From: Spirosoma sp.
Lineage (GTDB): Bacteria; Bacteroidota; Bacteroidia; Cytophagales; Spirosomataceae
Direction of reading: 5' to 3'
Assembly (NCBI GenBank): GCA_025351545.1
Contig: JANXVQ010000890.1
Span: 1-7,025 of the forward strand
Length of the DNA: 7,025 nt
The notes under the pieces were generated by a model that was not told the DNA's origin, ran no database searches, and was given only the letters and a program-made list of their open reading frames with translations. Shown piece after piece: positions 1-6,664 of this stretch; the first letter of the stretch is position 1; every line of letters starts with the position of its first letter. The translations under genes were made by a program, and so were the position numbers.

Positions 1-1
1 C

Positions 2-418
2 ATCAATGAATATCACCGGCTAATTAAAAATCTGCACATGACGGATGGCTACATCTTTAATCATTTTGCACAGAAACTAGCACCGTTCGATCTATCGGTA
101 CAACAGTACATTGCCCTGCGCCGTCTTTCGGAAGTTTTTCCAAATAGCCTGACTGCGGGTGAGTTAAAGGAGAAAATGACGGATTTGAATTCGGATATGA
201 CCCGCCTGACTGACCGGCTGATAGCGAAAAATTTAGTTGTGCGCGAAGCTGATGTGCAAAATCGTCGGCGTGTCAACCTGCGGCTAACTGAAGAATCATA
301 TCAGTTTTTGGAAAAGGTAGCGGCCGATTTTAAAGATTTTGAATCGGTTGTCAGCCATTTGACTGACGAGGAAGTACGAACAATGAACACACTCCTGGAT
401 AAAATTAGAAATCGGTAA
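2..418 (+). CDS. MarR-family transcriptional regulator, 5' end missing
   Basis: This is a winged helix-turn-helix repressor of the MarR type, which usually binds its own promoter and releases DNA when a small ligand or drug is bound. The frame is open from base 2 and 138 codons are visible. An ATG at 38 exists, but the upstream residues INEYHRLIKNLH read as part of the first dimerisation helix, so the true start probably lies left of the window; family members are about 140-150 residues. Numbering from that ATG, the winged helix covers about residues 38-90: helices from LTAGELKEKM, a recognition helix around SDMTRLTDRLIAKNLV, and a basic wing containing QNRRRVNLRLT. The C-terminal helix completes the dimer interface. 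The stop lies one base before the ATG of the efflux gene, so the two are surely co-transcribed and the product probably represses the downstream pump operon. The inducer cannot be told from sequence. Confidence 0.93.
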   Translation: MNEYHRLIKNLHMTDGYIFNHFAQKLAPFDLSVQQYIALRRLSEVFPNSLTAGELKEKMTDLNSDMTRLTDRLIAKNLVVREADVQNRRRVNLRLTEESYQFLEKVAADFKDFESVVSHLTDEEVRTMNTLLDKIRNR

Positions 419-419
419 A

Positions 420-1751
420 ATGAAAAAGTACGTAATAGGGGCTGGCCTGTGGTTGCTGAGTATGGGCTGGATAAACGCCCAGCCAACACCATCTGCAATG
501 CCCCTCGATAAGGCTATTCAGCTAGCCTTACAAAATAATAAGGGGATTAAGCTAGCCGATTCACGCACACAATCGGCCGAAGCCCGTTCGCAGGAGGCTA
601 AAGATCGTAGTTTGCCAACGGCAAATGCATCGCTGGCTTATTCGCGGTACAGCTTAACGGGTCCGTTCTCATTCGGACAGGGTGCTGATGGAAAAGCCCT
701 TGCCAGCATTCCTGCTGGTGCTTTTAATGCGACTATTGGTGGCGTTACGGTTGCTAAAGAAATATTTGGGGGTTTTGCTGAAAAGTCGGCTGAGTTATCC
801 GTCAATTTGTTGGCAAGAGCCAGTCATCTGGATGCAAAACGCAATCGTTCAGAATTGATCTATACCGTAAGCGATGCCTATTATAACATCGTCAAGCTGA
901 TTCGCTCAACCACCGTAATTGATCAGAGTATCAGGCAGTTCGATGAGAAAGAGCGTGAGGCCAGAAGTCTGGAGAAAGAAGGAATTGTGACGGCCAACGA
1001 AGTGTTGAAGATTCAGCTGCAAAAAAATAATCTGCAATTGAGTCGGTTACAGGTCGATAAAGCCCGCCAGACAGCCCTGTATAATTTCAACCTGCTTATT
1101 GGCTTGCCCGACGATCAGACCGTTGCTGTCGATACGACGCTGACGAACCCCATTACAACGGTTGAGCCTTTAAGCAATTTCCTGACACAGGCTGTGCAGA
1201 CTCGCCCCGAGGTACAGGCCAATGTACTGCGACAACAATCGGCTGAGGCCATGTTGCGTAACACCAAAAGCATCATGTATCCGCATCTCGGTGCGTCGGT
1301 CGGGTATAATTATATTAACCCAACGGCCAAACTCATTCCCGAAGGAAACTCGTTTGTGAGTGCCTGGAATGTAGGGCTGGGGCTAACCTACAATATCGGC
1401 TCGCTCTATATTATGAAGGGTAAACTAAACAGCGCCAAAACGGCTATCGATCAGGCTGATTTGCAGGGTCAGCAACAAACCGATCAAATTCGATCGGAAG
1501 TTGTTACGGCTTATAATAATTTCCAACTGGCTCTGGAACAGCAGAATGTGATCCGTACGGCGGTTGGGCAAGCGCAGGAAAATTACCGCCTGACCGAATC
1601 TCGCTTCCGTAATGGATTGGTTGGTTCGACGGATCTGTTAGAAGCGAACAGTTTTTTGCTTCAGGCACAACTCAATGTTATCAACGCTACCGTGGATGCG
1701 CAACTGGCCTATCAGCGCCTATTGAAAGCTACGGGCAACAACCTTAATTAA
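420..1751 (+). CDS. TolC-family outer-membrane efflux protein
   Basis: This 443-residue protein forms the trimeric outer-membrane and periplasmic exit duct of a tripartite efflux pump. Residues 1-20 are a signal peptide (lysines, hydrophobic core, cleavage likely after INA). No lipobox cysteine is seen. The two repeated OEP domains follow. The first opens with PLDKAIQLALQNN at about 28-40, the usual start of the mature family fold. The second ends with a segment around residues 390-412 (NYRLTESRFRNGLVGSTDLL), which matches the conserved pattern near the end of the family. Long helical, Gln/Ala/Leu-rich stretches separate short beta segments such as GASVGYNYI. Length is normal. The ATG follows the marR stop by one base, so translation is probably coupled; there is no clear Shine-Dalgarno, as is usual in Bacteroidota. 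The HlyD and DHA2 genes follow at once, which points to drug or toxic-compound export rather than type I protein secretion. Confidence 0.95.
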   Translation: MKKYVIGAGLWLLSMGWINAQPTPSAMPLDKAIQLALQNNKGIKLADSRTQSAEARSQEAKDRSLPTANASLAYSRYSLTGPFSFGQGADGKALASIPAGAFNATIGGVTVAKEIFGGFAEKSAELSVNLLARASHLDAKRNRSELIYTVSDAYYNIVKLIRSTTVIDQSIRQFDEKEREARSLEKEGIVTANEVLKIQLQKNNLQLSRLQVDKARQTALYNFNLLIGLPDDQTVAVDTTLTNPITTVEPLSNFLTQAVQTRPEVQANVLRQQSAEAMLRNTKSIMYPHLGASVGYNYINPTAKLIPEGNSFVSAWNVGLGLTYNIGSLYIMKGKLNSAKTAIDQADLQGQQQTDQIRSEVVTAYNNFQLALEQQNVIRTAVGQAQENYRLTESRFRNGLVGSTDLLEANSFLLQAQLNVINATVDAQLAYQRLLKATGNNLN

Positions 1752-1778
1752 TCTCGTTTCGTTAAGCGATACAAAACC

Positions 1779-2888
1779 ATGAATACCAAAACTTTAATTC
1801 GTATAGGGGGAGTCATTATCCTGGCCATTGCTCTCTTTTTTGGGTACACTGAATTCAAATATCTGCAACGTCATGAAACGACCGACGATGCTCAGATTGA
1901 CGGCGACGTGAACCCGGTTATTCCCAAGGCAAGTGGCTACGTGAAGGCAATTCGATTCAAAGACAATCAATTCGTTAAGGAAGGCGATACGCTTATTGTG
2001 TTGGATGATGCCGATTACAAAATCCGGGTGGCCCAGGCCGATGCGGCTTTGCAAAGTGCGATGGCTGGCGACCGGGTTTCCCGTTCGCAGGTGAACGTAG
2101 CATCGGCGTCGGTGCAAAACTCACAGGCGAGTATACAAACGGCTCGCGATCAGGTCGCTACTGCCCAGGCTAACGTAGCATTAGCGCAGGCTCGTGCCCG
2201 GAAATCCAACCAGGATTTTGAGCGTTACAGCCGATTGCTGGCTGAAAAAACCATTCCTCAGCAACAGTTTGATGCTATTCAGGCTGATCGCGATGCGGCT
2301 CAGGCTCAAGTGATGGCGGCACAGGCTCAATTACAAACAGCTCAGTCTCAGGTGAATGTGGCTGGTACGCAAACGGGTATTACGAGTTCGCAGCGTAAGG
2401 CAACCCAAGGCCAGATTTCAGTGGCGCAGGCGACTATTAAACAGCGTCAGACGGATTTAGATCTGGCTAATCTTCAACTTTCCTATACCGTTGTACGAGC
2501 CCCGGCATCGGGTGTTGTTTCCAAGCGGTCGGTACAGGTAGGGCAATTGGTTCAGGCTGGGCAAGCGCTCTGCTCAATAGTGGGTAATTCGTCACTATGG
2601 GTTACAGCCAACTTTAAAGAAACACAATTGAACCAGATGCAGCCTGGCCAGACGGTAGACATCGATGTAGACGCGTTTGGCGGGGAGAAACTGGTTGGTC
2701 ACGTTGGCTCATTTGCTGGCGCAACGGGCGCAAAATTCGCACTGCTTCCTCCCGATAACGCCACCGGTAACTATGTGAAAGTGGTGCAACGGATTCCGGT
2801 CCGCATCGATCTGGATAAAAACAGCCCTCTTTACGCTAAACTCCGCCCCGGCATGAGTGTGACGGTTGCCGTGGATTTACAGAAATAA
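1779..2888 (+). CDS. emrA: HlyD/EmrA-family periplasmic adaptor (membrane fusion protein)
   Basis: This 369-residue adaptor links the inner-membrane antiporter to the outer-membrane duct. A single N-terminal membrane anchor spans about residues 7-24. The first half of the biotinyl-lipoyl-like domain follows (about 43-80, with the SGYVKAI and VKEGDTLIVLD motifs). A long alpha-helical hairpin very rich in Ala and Gln runs from about 83 to 230. The second lipoyl half (YTVVRAPASGVVSKRSVQVG, 236-255) and the beta-barrel come next (about 272-369, with SLWVTANFKE, PGQTVDIDVDAF, VQRIPVRI and LRPGMSVTV). The TTDDAQIDGDV segment after the anchor and the VQRIPVRI segment are typical of EmrA-type adaptors that work with DHA2 transporters. 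The start lies 27 bases after the tolC-type stop. The coding DNA of the helical hairpin repeats CAG/GCT-rich hexamers, which reflects amino-acid composition. The emrA symbol denotes family similarity, not proven orthology. Confidence 0.95.
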   Translation: MNTKTLIRIGGVIILAIALFFGYTEFKYLQRHETTDDAQIDGDVNPVIPKASGYVKAIRFKDNQFVKEGDTLIVLDDADYKIRVAQADAALQSAMAGDRVSRSQVNVASASVQNSQASIQTARDQVATAQANVALAQARARKSNQDFERYSRLLAEKTIPQQQFDAIQADRDAAQAQVMAAQAQLQTAQSQVNVAGTQTGITSSQRKATQGQISVAQATIKQRQTDLDLANLQLSYTVVRAPASGVVSKRSVQVGQLVQAGQALCSIVGNSSLWVTANFKETQLNQMQPGQTVDIDVDAFGGEKLVGHVGSFAGATGAKFALLPPDNATGNYVKVVQRIPVRIDLDKNSPLYAKLRPGMSVTVAVDLQK

Positions 2889-2890
2889 AA

Positions 2891-2955
2891 GGTCTTTGTT
2901 CGGGTGGTGTCGGGTTTGAGAACCCGGCACCACCCGAACCACCAGCACAAAGACC
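2891..2955 (+). repeat. Large imperfect intercistronic hairpin between emrA-like and emrB-like genes
   Basis: An outer 9-bp stem (2891-2899 with 2947-2955, GGTCTTTGT/ACAAAGACC) encloses a 17-bp inner stem (2900-2916 with 2921-2937) with a TGAG loop (2917-2920). Nine unpaired bases (2938-2946) lie on the 3' side only. The single non-Watson-Crick pair, 2910 with 2927, is a U·G wobble when read as + strand RNA. No T-run follows, so it is not a standard terminator. It starts two bases after the adaptor stop and ends 17 bases before the antiporter start. It may stabilise mRNA ends, set the ratio of adaptor to antiporter, or be a copy of a dispersed palindromic repeat. The structure is seen directly; the role is inference. 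Confidence 0.85.
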
Positions 2956-2972
2956 ACTACAAGATAGACTCA

Positions 2973-4532
2973 ATGAAGAAGTTAGGTTTTGATAAATGGA
3001 TCGTCGTGTTGACAGTAACGACGGCCGCTCTTCTGCAAACGATTGATTCGTCGATCGTTAACGTTACGTTGAACCAGATGATGGGTAACCTCGGCGCATC
3101 GCTCGGCGATATTAGCTGGGTCGTTACGGGTTACGCAGCAGCCAGTGCCGTTATGATTACCATGTCGGGCTGGCTGACATCCAAATTGGGCCGCCGGAAT
3201 TATTTTGCAGCGTCAATTATTATGTTCACCATTGCGTCGATTTTCTGTGGGACATCCACCAATGTCTGGGAACTGGTATTTTTCCGGGTTGTGCAGGGAA
3301 TTGGTGGTGGTGGTTTGCTAACAACGGCTCAATCTATTCTGATTCAGACCTTTCCCAAGGAAGATCTGGGTATTGCCAACGCTATTTTTGGAATGGGTGT
3401 CATCATTGGGCCTTCCATTGGGCCTACCCTTGGCGGGTACATCACCGATAATCTATCGTGGAACTGGGTATTTTACATCAATATTCCGTTTGGAATTCTA
3501 GCCACCTTTCTAACGTATACGTACATTAAGGAGCCCGCTGAGAAAATAGTGGCGGGCAAGATGGACTGGCTAGCCCTGATACTCCTGATCATGGGTATTG
3601 GTGGATTACAGATCATTCTGGAAAAAGGCGAAGAAAAAGACTGGTTCGATTCAACGTTTATCGTTGGAATGACCATTGCTGCAGTTGTCGGACTGATTGG
3701 CTTTATCTGGCGGCAGTTGGCCGCCAAAATACCTATTCTGGACTTGAGATTGCTACTCCAGCGACGGTTTGCGGTGGGTACGCTGTTTAATTTTATCCTG
3801 GGTTTCGGTCTGTTTGCGTCGGTCTTTATTATTCCGGTTTTCTGCCAGACGATTCTGGGATTCACTGCCAGTCAGACAGGATTACTGCTCATGCCCGGTT
3901 CAATTGCAACGGGCATGATGATGCCTGTGGTTGGGGGATTGATGGGTAAGAATTACATATCACCCATCTGGTATGCAGCTATAGGCTTTCTGATGTTTTT
4001 CGGCTTCTGTTTCGATTTGTCGGCTATCAACCTTGCGGCCGGTCCTGATTATTTTTTCTGGCCACTCATCATTCGGGGCGTTGGTATGGGATTGATTTTC
4101 ATTCCGCTGACAACCATCACTTTAGCGGATTTGAAAAACATCGACATTCCTCAGGGTTCGGCCCTAACGGGTATGATCCGTCAGTTAGGCGGCACGTTCG
4201 GAACCGCTATCATGACCACATATATTTCAACGCGTACGATGTTTCATGCGTCGCGGCTGGGCGACAATGTCTCGATTTATAATCCGCTTTCGGTCGACCG
4301 TATCAAGCAATATACCGGCCTGTTTCTTTCCAAAGGAGATGCCCTGGTGTCAGCCACCAGCAAAGCGTATGGCATTATGCAGGGTGCCGTTATGAAACAG
4401 GCATTAGTGATGACGTATGCCGATACCTTCCTTGTTATCGGCGCGTTTTTCGTGATCTGTGTGCCGTTGCTGTTACTGTTTATCGGTAAGAAAATTGAAG
4501 CACCCGCCCACACCGAAATGGCAATGGAGTAA
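2973..4532 (+). CDS. emrB: DHA2-family (EmrB-type) MFS multidrug efflux transporter
   Basis: This is an inner-membrane drug:proton antiporter of the 14-helix DHA2 branch of the major facilitator superfamily, the energised part of the tripartite pump. It has 519 residues from the ATG at 2973, a normal length. Family motifs are clear: LLQTIDSSIVNVTL in helix 1 (about 20-33, with the key Asp), GWLTSKLGRR (motif A, 66-75), RVVQGIGGG (motif B, 105-113) and the antiporter motif C segment GMGVIIGPSIGPTLGGYI (140-157), followed by WNWVFYINIP (163-172). A long soluble loop lies before the last helix (about residues 415-480). In-frame codons from a GTG at 2904 would add 23 polar residues, but that GTG lies inside the intercistronic hairpin and the extension resembles no MFS N-terminus. 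The antiporter is predicted to pass substrates to the adaptor and outer-membrane duct encoded just upstream. Substrate range cannot be judged. Confidence 0.95.
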   Translation: MKKLGFDKWIVVLTVTTAALLQTIDSSIVNVTLNQMMGNLGASLGDISWVVTGYAAASAVMITMSGWLTSKLGRRNYFAASIIMFTIASIFCGTSTNVWELVFFRVVQGIGGGGLLTTAQSILIQTFPKEDLGIANAIFGMGVIIGPSIGPTLGGYITDNLSWNWVFYINIPFGILATFLTYTYIKEPAEKIVAGKMDWLALILLIMGIGGLQIILEKGEEKDWFDSTFIVGMTIAAVVGLIGFIWRQLAAKIPILDLRLLLQRRFAVGTLFNFILGFGLFASVFIIPVFCQTILGFTASQTGLLLMPGSIATGMMMPVVGGLMGKNYISPIWYAAIGFLMFFGFCFDLSAINLAAGPDYFFWPLIIRGVGMGLIFIPLTTITLADLKNIDIPQGSALTGMIRQLGGTFGTAIMTTYISTRTMFHASRLGDNVSIYNPLSVDRIKQYTGLFLSKGDALVSATSKAYGIMQGAVMKQALVMTYADTFLVIGAFFVICVPLLLLFIGKKIEAPAHTEMAME

Positions 4533-4571
4533 GTTTTGAAAGGCACTCTCTAGTTTCCAGATTGGATAGTT

Positions 4572-4604
4572 ATAAAGACCGGTAGATTTTCTGCCGGTCT
4601 TTAT
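4572..4604 (+). terminator. Rho-independent-type terminator after the pump operon
   Basis: A 14-bp stem (4572-4585 with 4591-4604) with a 5-base ATTTT loop begins 39 bases after the emrB-like stop. The right arm ends in CTTTAT and is followed by GCTTTA, giving a T-rich tail. The one imperfect pair (4583 with 4593) is U·G in + strand RNA but A·C in - strand RNA, so the hairpin is best suited to the pump transcript. It sits between converging genes and could also stop - strand transcription from the SDR gene, since the flanks are A/T-rich both ways and no other terminator is seen between 4605 and 4673. Confidence 0.88.
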
Positions 4605-4673
4605 GCTTTACAACTATGTCGGGTAAATCAGAGTCCTAAGAGGAAAATGGTTGACGTAGACAAATCAAATTGA

Positions 4674-5450
4674 CTATTTTTTTGCAGTAAATGCTTTTTC
4701 GGCCACTTTACTAAACTGACCGAAAAGGAGGCCCGGTGCGATCCGACTCAAGTATTTAAGCATGACGGCCATTCCCGGAAGGATTTCAAAGTTGTTGTTC
4801 TTCAGTCCTTTAATGGCCGCACTTACTATTTTGTCTGGGTCCATCGCCATTTTGCTATCAACATCGCCCTCAAATTTGTCGGATAACGGTGTTCTGGCAG
4901 CCGGAGCAACCAATTCAAATACCATAATACTGGTTTTCTTCAACTGCACCCGCAGCGCTTGCGTATAAGCGCGAAGCCCGGACTTGGTTGCGCCATAGAT
5001 TGGCGATATCGGAAAGGGAATAAAAGCTAGCCCGGACGTTACATTCAAAATGGCAGCGGATTTCTTTGTTCGTAAATGGGGTAGAAATTGCTGGACCATG
5101 CGAATCGGTCCCGATAAGTTAATCGCGATTTCGCGATTGACATTTTCCTGATCAATAGTCGGGTCAAGCAGGTTAAGCCTCCGCATTTCTCCCGCATTAT
5201 TGATCAGGATATTGAGGTCGGGAAACTGCCGGGTAACCTGCTCAAAAAGTAGCGTAATGGCCTTCGGATCGCTCACATCGCTTTGAAACGTATGCACATT
5301 GGGCAGTTGTTTCTTTGTCTGGTCAAGTTTGATCTGGTTCCTGCCTGTTATAATTACGGTGTTACCAAGAGCCAGTAGCTGGGCGGCAAATTCGTAGCCG
5401 AAACCACTCGTTCCGCCTGTAATTAAGATTGTATTGTTCGTTAGTTGCAT
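4674..5450 (-). CDS. Short-chain dehydrogenase/reductase (SDR family, DltE-like)
   Basis: This is a 258-residue classical SDR, a cytoplasmic NAD(P)-dependent oxidoreductase. The cofactor motif TGGTSGFG is at residues 11-18. SDVSD, which contacts adenine, is at 57-61 and NNAG at 84-87. The catalytic set is N111, S139 (VTSG), Y152 and K156 (YGATK). An Arg right after the second strand (ITGR) favours NADP(H), by family knowledge. The segment after the active site reads PAART rather than the common PG-x-x-x-T. The C-terminal tail (about 225-258) is hydrophobic and basic and may touch the membrane. The substrate is unknown. An in-frame TTG at 5480 would add ten residues but lies in the proposed -7 element, so the ATG at 5450 is chosen. 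It lies 101 bases downstream of the AraC-type regulator on the same strand and is its most likely target. The last two lysines are encoded in a T7 run (4677-4683 on the + strand). Confidence 0.93.
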   Translation of the reverse strand: MQLTNNTILITGGTSGFGYEFAAQLLALGNTVIITGRNQIKLDQTKKQLPNVHTFQSDVSDPKAITLLFEQVTRQFPDLNILINNAGEMRRLNLLDPTIDQENVNREIAINLSGPIRMVQQFLPHLRTKKSAAILNVTSGLAFIPFPISPIYGATKSGLRAYTQALRVQLKKTSIMVFELVAPAARTPLSDKFEGDVDSKMAMDPDKIVSAAIKGLKNNNFEILPGMAVMLKYLSRIAPGLLFGQFSKVAEKAFTAKK

Positions 5451-5477
5451 TGTTCTGTGCCATCTGATTTGATGAAA

Positions 5478-5485
5478 CAAAAGTA
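5478..5485 (-). promoter_or_regulatory. Probable -7 element of the SDR gene promoter
   Basis: Read on the - strand this is TACTTTTG, an exact match to the Bacteroidota sigma factor -7 consensus TAnnTTTG. Transcription would start near 5471, giving a leader of about 20 bases before the ATG at 5450. No TTG lies at the expected distance upstream, so the -33 box is poor. The expected -33 position is occupied by the nearer copy of a direct repeat, which suggests dependence on an activator. Confidence 0.6.
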
Positions 5486-5504
5486 GAGCAGTGAGCCGCC
5501 GTGC

Positions 5505-5541
5505 TGTTTGCGAACATCAATCCATTGTTTGCAAAATTCAA
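5505..5541 (-). promoter_or_regulatory. Putative tandem operator for the AraC-family regulator
   Basis: Two 16-base sites occur in the same orientation: 5505-5520 and 5526-5541. On the - strand they read TTGATGTTCGCAAACA and TTGAATTTTGCAAACA, 13 of 16 bases being identical. Their 21-bp spacing is two helical turns, the arrangement known for the half-sites of AraC-type activators. The nearer site covers the -33 region of the SDR promoter. The farther one ends 10 bases before the stop codon of the regulator gene. Binding by the neighbouring regulator is inference. Confidence 0.55.
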
Positions 5542-5551
5542 ATCAGATACC

Positions 5552-6481
5552 TTAGGAACGGAAGCCGATAGGGGCAAGTGACGTTCGTTTTTTGAAGAAG
5601 TTGGAGAAATGGGCCACTTCTTCAAAACCTAAACAGTAAGCAATTTCTGAAATAGTCCAGTCGGTTTGTTTCAACAGGATTTTGGCTTCCTGTACGACCC
5701 GACCGCTAATAATATCGGTGGTCGTTTTTCCGATGTTTTCCTTCAATACTTTATTCAAATGATTCACGTGGATGGACAGTCGGTCTGCGTAGTCTTTGGC
5801 CGTACGCAGGCTGAGCTTTTGATGGGGCGATTCAATCGGAAATTGCCGCTCCAGTAATTCGATAAATAGTGATGAAACACGGTCGGCGGCCGTATGGGTT
5901 GGATAGAGTGACGTAGCAGGCTGTAGCTTCTGCCCGTAATGGATCAGTTCGAGTACATAATTACGGATCAGGTCGTACTTATACGCATAATTTGAGGCTA
6001 ACTCCTTATGTATCTTCTTAAATATGAAGGTAATTTCTTCGGCCTCTTCGTCTGAAATCTGGAAGATGGGATAGCCGCCGGGCTGGAAAATAGGCAACTC
6101 ATCCAAGACAACGCCACTTTTGGTTTGGATGAGAAACTCATCCGTAAAGACGCAGAAGTAACCGGACTGATTCATGTCCTGCGGCAACCAATGATAGGGT
6201 ACTTTAGGTGTTGCAAACGCGAGCGCATTTTTTTCAATTTCTATTACTTTATCGGCATACTCAGCTCTATTCCGTCCGCCAATCAAACTGATTTTATAAT
6301 AAGCCCGTCTGTTGTAAGGCATAAATGGCTTTACCTTGAATCTGGCTACAAGGTCGCTTGTATCAAATACATTAAAGTGGCCTATTTCTTTGTTTATACC
6401 ATCTGGCAAAAGATACTCCAGACCACCTTCCACTCCGGGTGCGATTTGTTTATAAAATTCATTCAGTGAAATGATGTCCAT
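5552..6481 (-). CDS. AraC-family transcriptional regulator
   Basis: This 309-residue regulator has an N-terminal effector domain (about 1-180, cupin-like, with strand-rich stretches such as NRRAYYKISLIGG and NALAFATPKVPYHWLP) and a C-terminal AraC/XylS DNA-binding domain. The first helix-turn-helix is around residues 227-258 (TAKDYADRLSIHVNHLNKVL). The second is around 276-308 (TISEIAYCLGFEEVAHFSNF then FKKRTSLAPIGFR), matching the conserved family ending in which a Pro precedes a Phe-Arg. An in-frame TTG at 6502 would add seven residues but sits inside the proposed -7 box, so the ATG at 6481 is preferred. The downstream SDR gene lies on the same strand with a tandem repeat in its promoter, a common AraC-regulator plus oxidoreductase pairing in Bacteroidota. 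The effector is unknown. Lys, Asn and Tyr are frequent and the gene looks intact. Confidence 0.95.
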   Translation of the reverse strand: MDIISLNEFYKQIAPGVEGGLEYLLPDGINKEIGHFNVFDTSDLVARFKVKPFMPYNRRAYYKISLIGGRNRAEYADKVIEIEKNALAFATPKVPYHWLPQDMNQSGYFCVFTDEFLIQTKSGVVLDELPIFQPGGYPIFQISDEEAEEITFIFKKIHKELASNYAYKYDLIRNYVLELIHYGQKLQPATSLYPTHTAADRVSSLFIELLERQFPIESPHQKLSLRTAKDYADRLSIHVNHLNKVLKENIGKTTTDIISGRVVQEAKILLKQTDWTISEIAYCLGFEEVAHFSNFFKKRTSLAPIGFRS

Positions 6482-6499
6482 AGGTACGGTTGTAAAATT

Positions 6500-6532
6500 C
6501 AAATGTAGCTATTTAAGATTTAGTGTGGTCAA
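6500..6532 (-). promoter_or_regulatory. Probable promoter of the AraC-family regulator gene
   Basis: The - strand reads TACATTTG at 6507-6500, an exact TAnnTTTG -7 match. A TTG at 6532-6530 lies 22 bases upstream, within the spacing reported for Bacteroidota -33 boxes; a second TTG at 6536-6534 is a poorer fit at 26 bases. Transcription would begin near 6493, leaving a leader of about 12 bases before the ATG at 6481. The rest of the gap up to the hairpin at 6630 shows no gene or clear regulatory motif. Confidence 0.6.
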
Positions 6533-6629
6533 CCAACAGGTCAACTTCGTCGGGTCATAATTTCGTTGATTTATGTAAGTGTCGATAAGTCCGTAGCAAA
6601 CAACAAACCAGTAGTAATTGGCAAGCAAC

Positions 6630-6664
6630 GAGCTTCGACAAAGTTTTGAACTTTGTCAAAGCTC
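6630..6664 (-). terminator. Hairpin overlapping the end of the DUF819 remnant, possible terminator or dispersed palindrome
   Basis: A 16-bp stem (6630-6645 with 6649-6664) has a 3-base loop. The only imperfect pair (6636 with 6658) is C·A in + strand RNA but G·U in - strand RNA, so it folds best in the transcript of the DUF819 remnant. Its arm includes two bases of that gene's stop codon. No U-run follows on the - strand, so it is not a textbook terminator. The A/T-rich core (GACAAAGTT/AACTTTGTC) might belong to a repeat family. Confidence 0.6.

Larger units (their letters stand above)
5462..5548. repeat. 11-bp perfect inverted repeat flanking the SDR promoter region
   Basis: ATCTGATTTGA (5462-5472) and its exact reverse complement TCAAATCAGAT (5538-5548) are separated by 65 bases. 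They enclose the -7 element and almost all of the tandem operator. The left arm would lie at or just after the predicted transcription start of the SDR gene. Possible roles are paired binding sites allowing a DNA loop, or chance. The 65-base loop makes a simple terminator unlikely. Confidence 0.5.

Noticed and set aside
2040..2470. CAG/GCT-rich repeated hexamers in the adaptor gene
   Set aside because: These encode the Ala/Gln-rich coiled-coil hairpin normal for HlyD/EmrA adaptors; unit length and sequence vary, so this is composition and not a tandem repeat array.
2904..2972. GTG start adding 23 residues to the DHA2 transporter
   Set aside because: It lies inside the intercistronic hairpin, the added residues are His-rich and unlike MFS N-termini, and MKKLGFDKWIVVL at 2973 is a normal start.
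4605..4673. Possible small gene or extra terminator between the pump terminator and the SDR stop
   Set aside because: No convincing coding frame or stable hairpin was seen in these 69 bases.
5362..5625. 87-codon open frame on the - strand spanning the araC-SDR gap
   Set aside because: It overlaps both real genes in another frame, gives no recognisable protein, and covers the promoter and operator region.
6125..6469. 114-codon open frame on the + strand
   Set aside because: It is wholly antisense to the AraC-family gene, whose protein has clear domains; the + strand product resembles nothing known.
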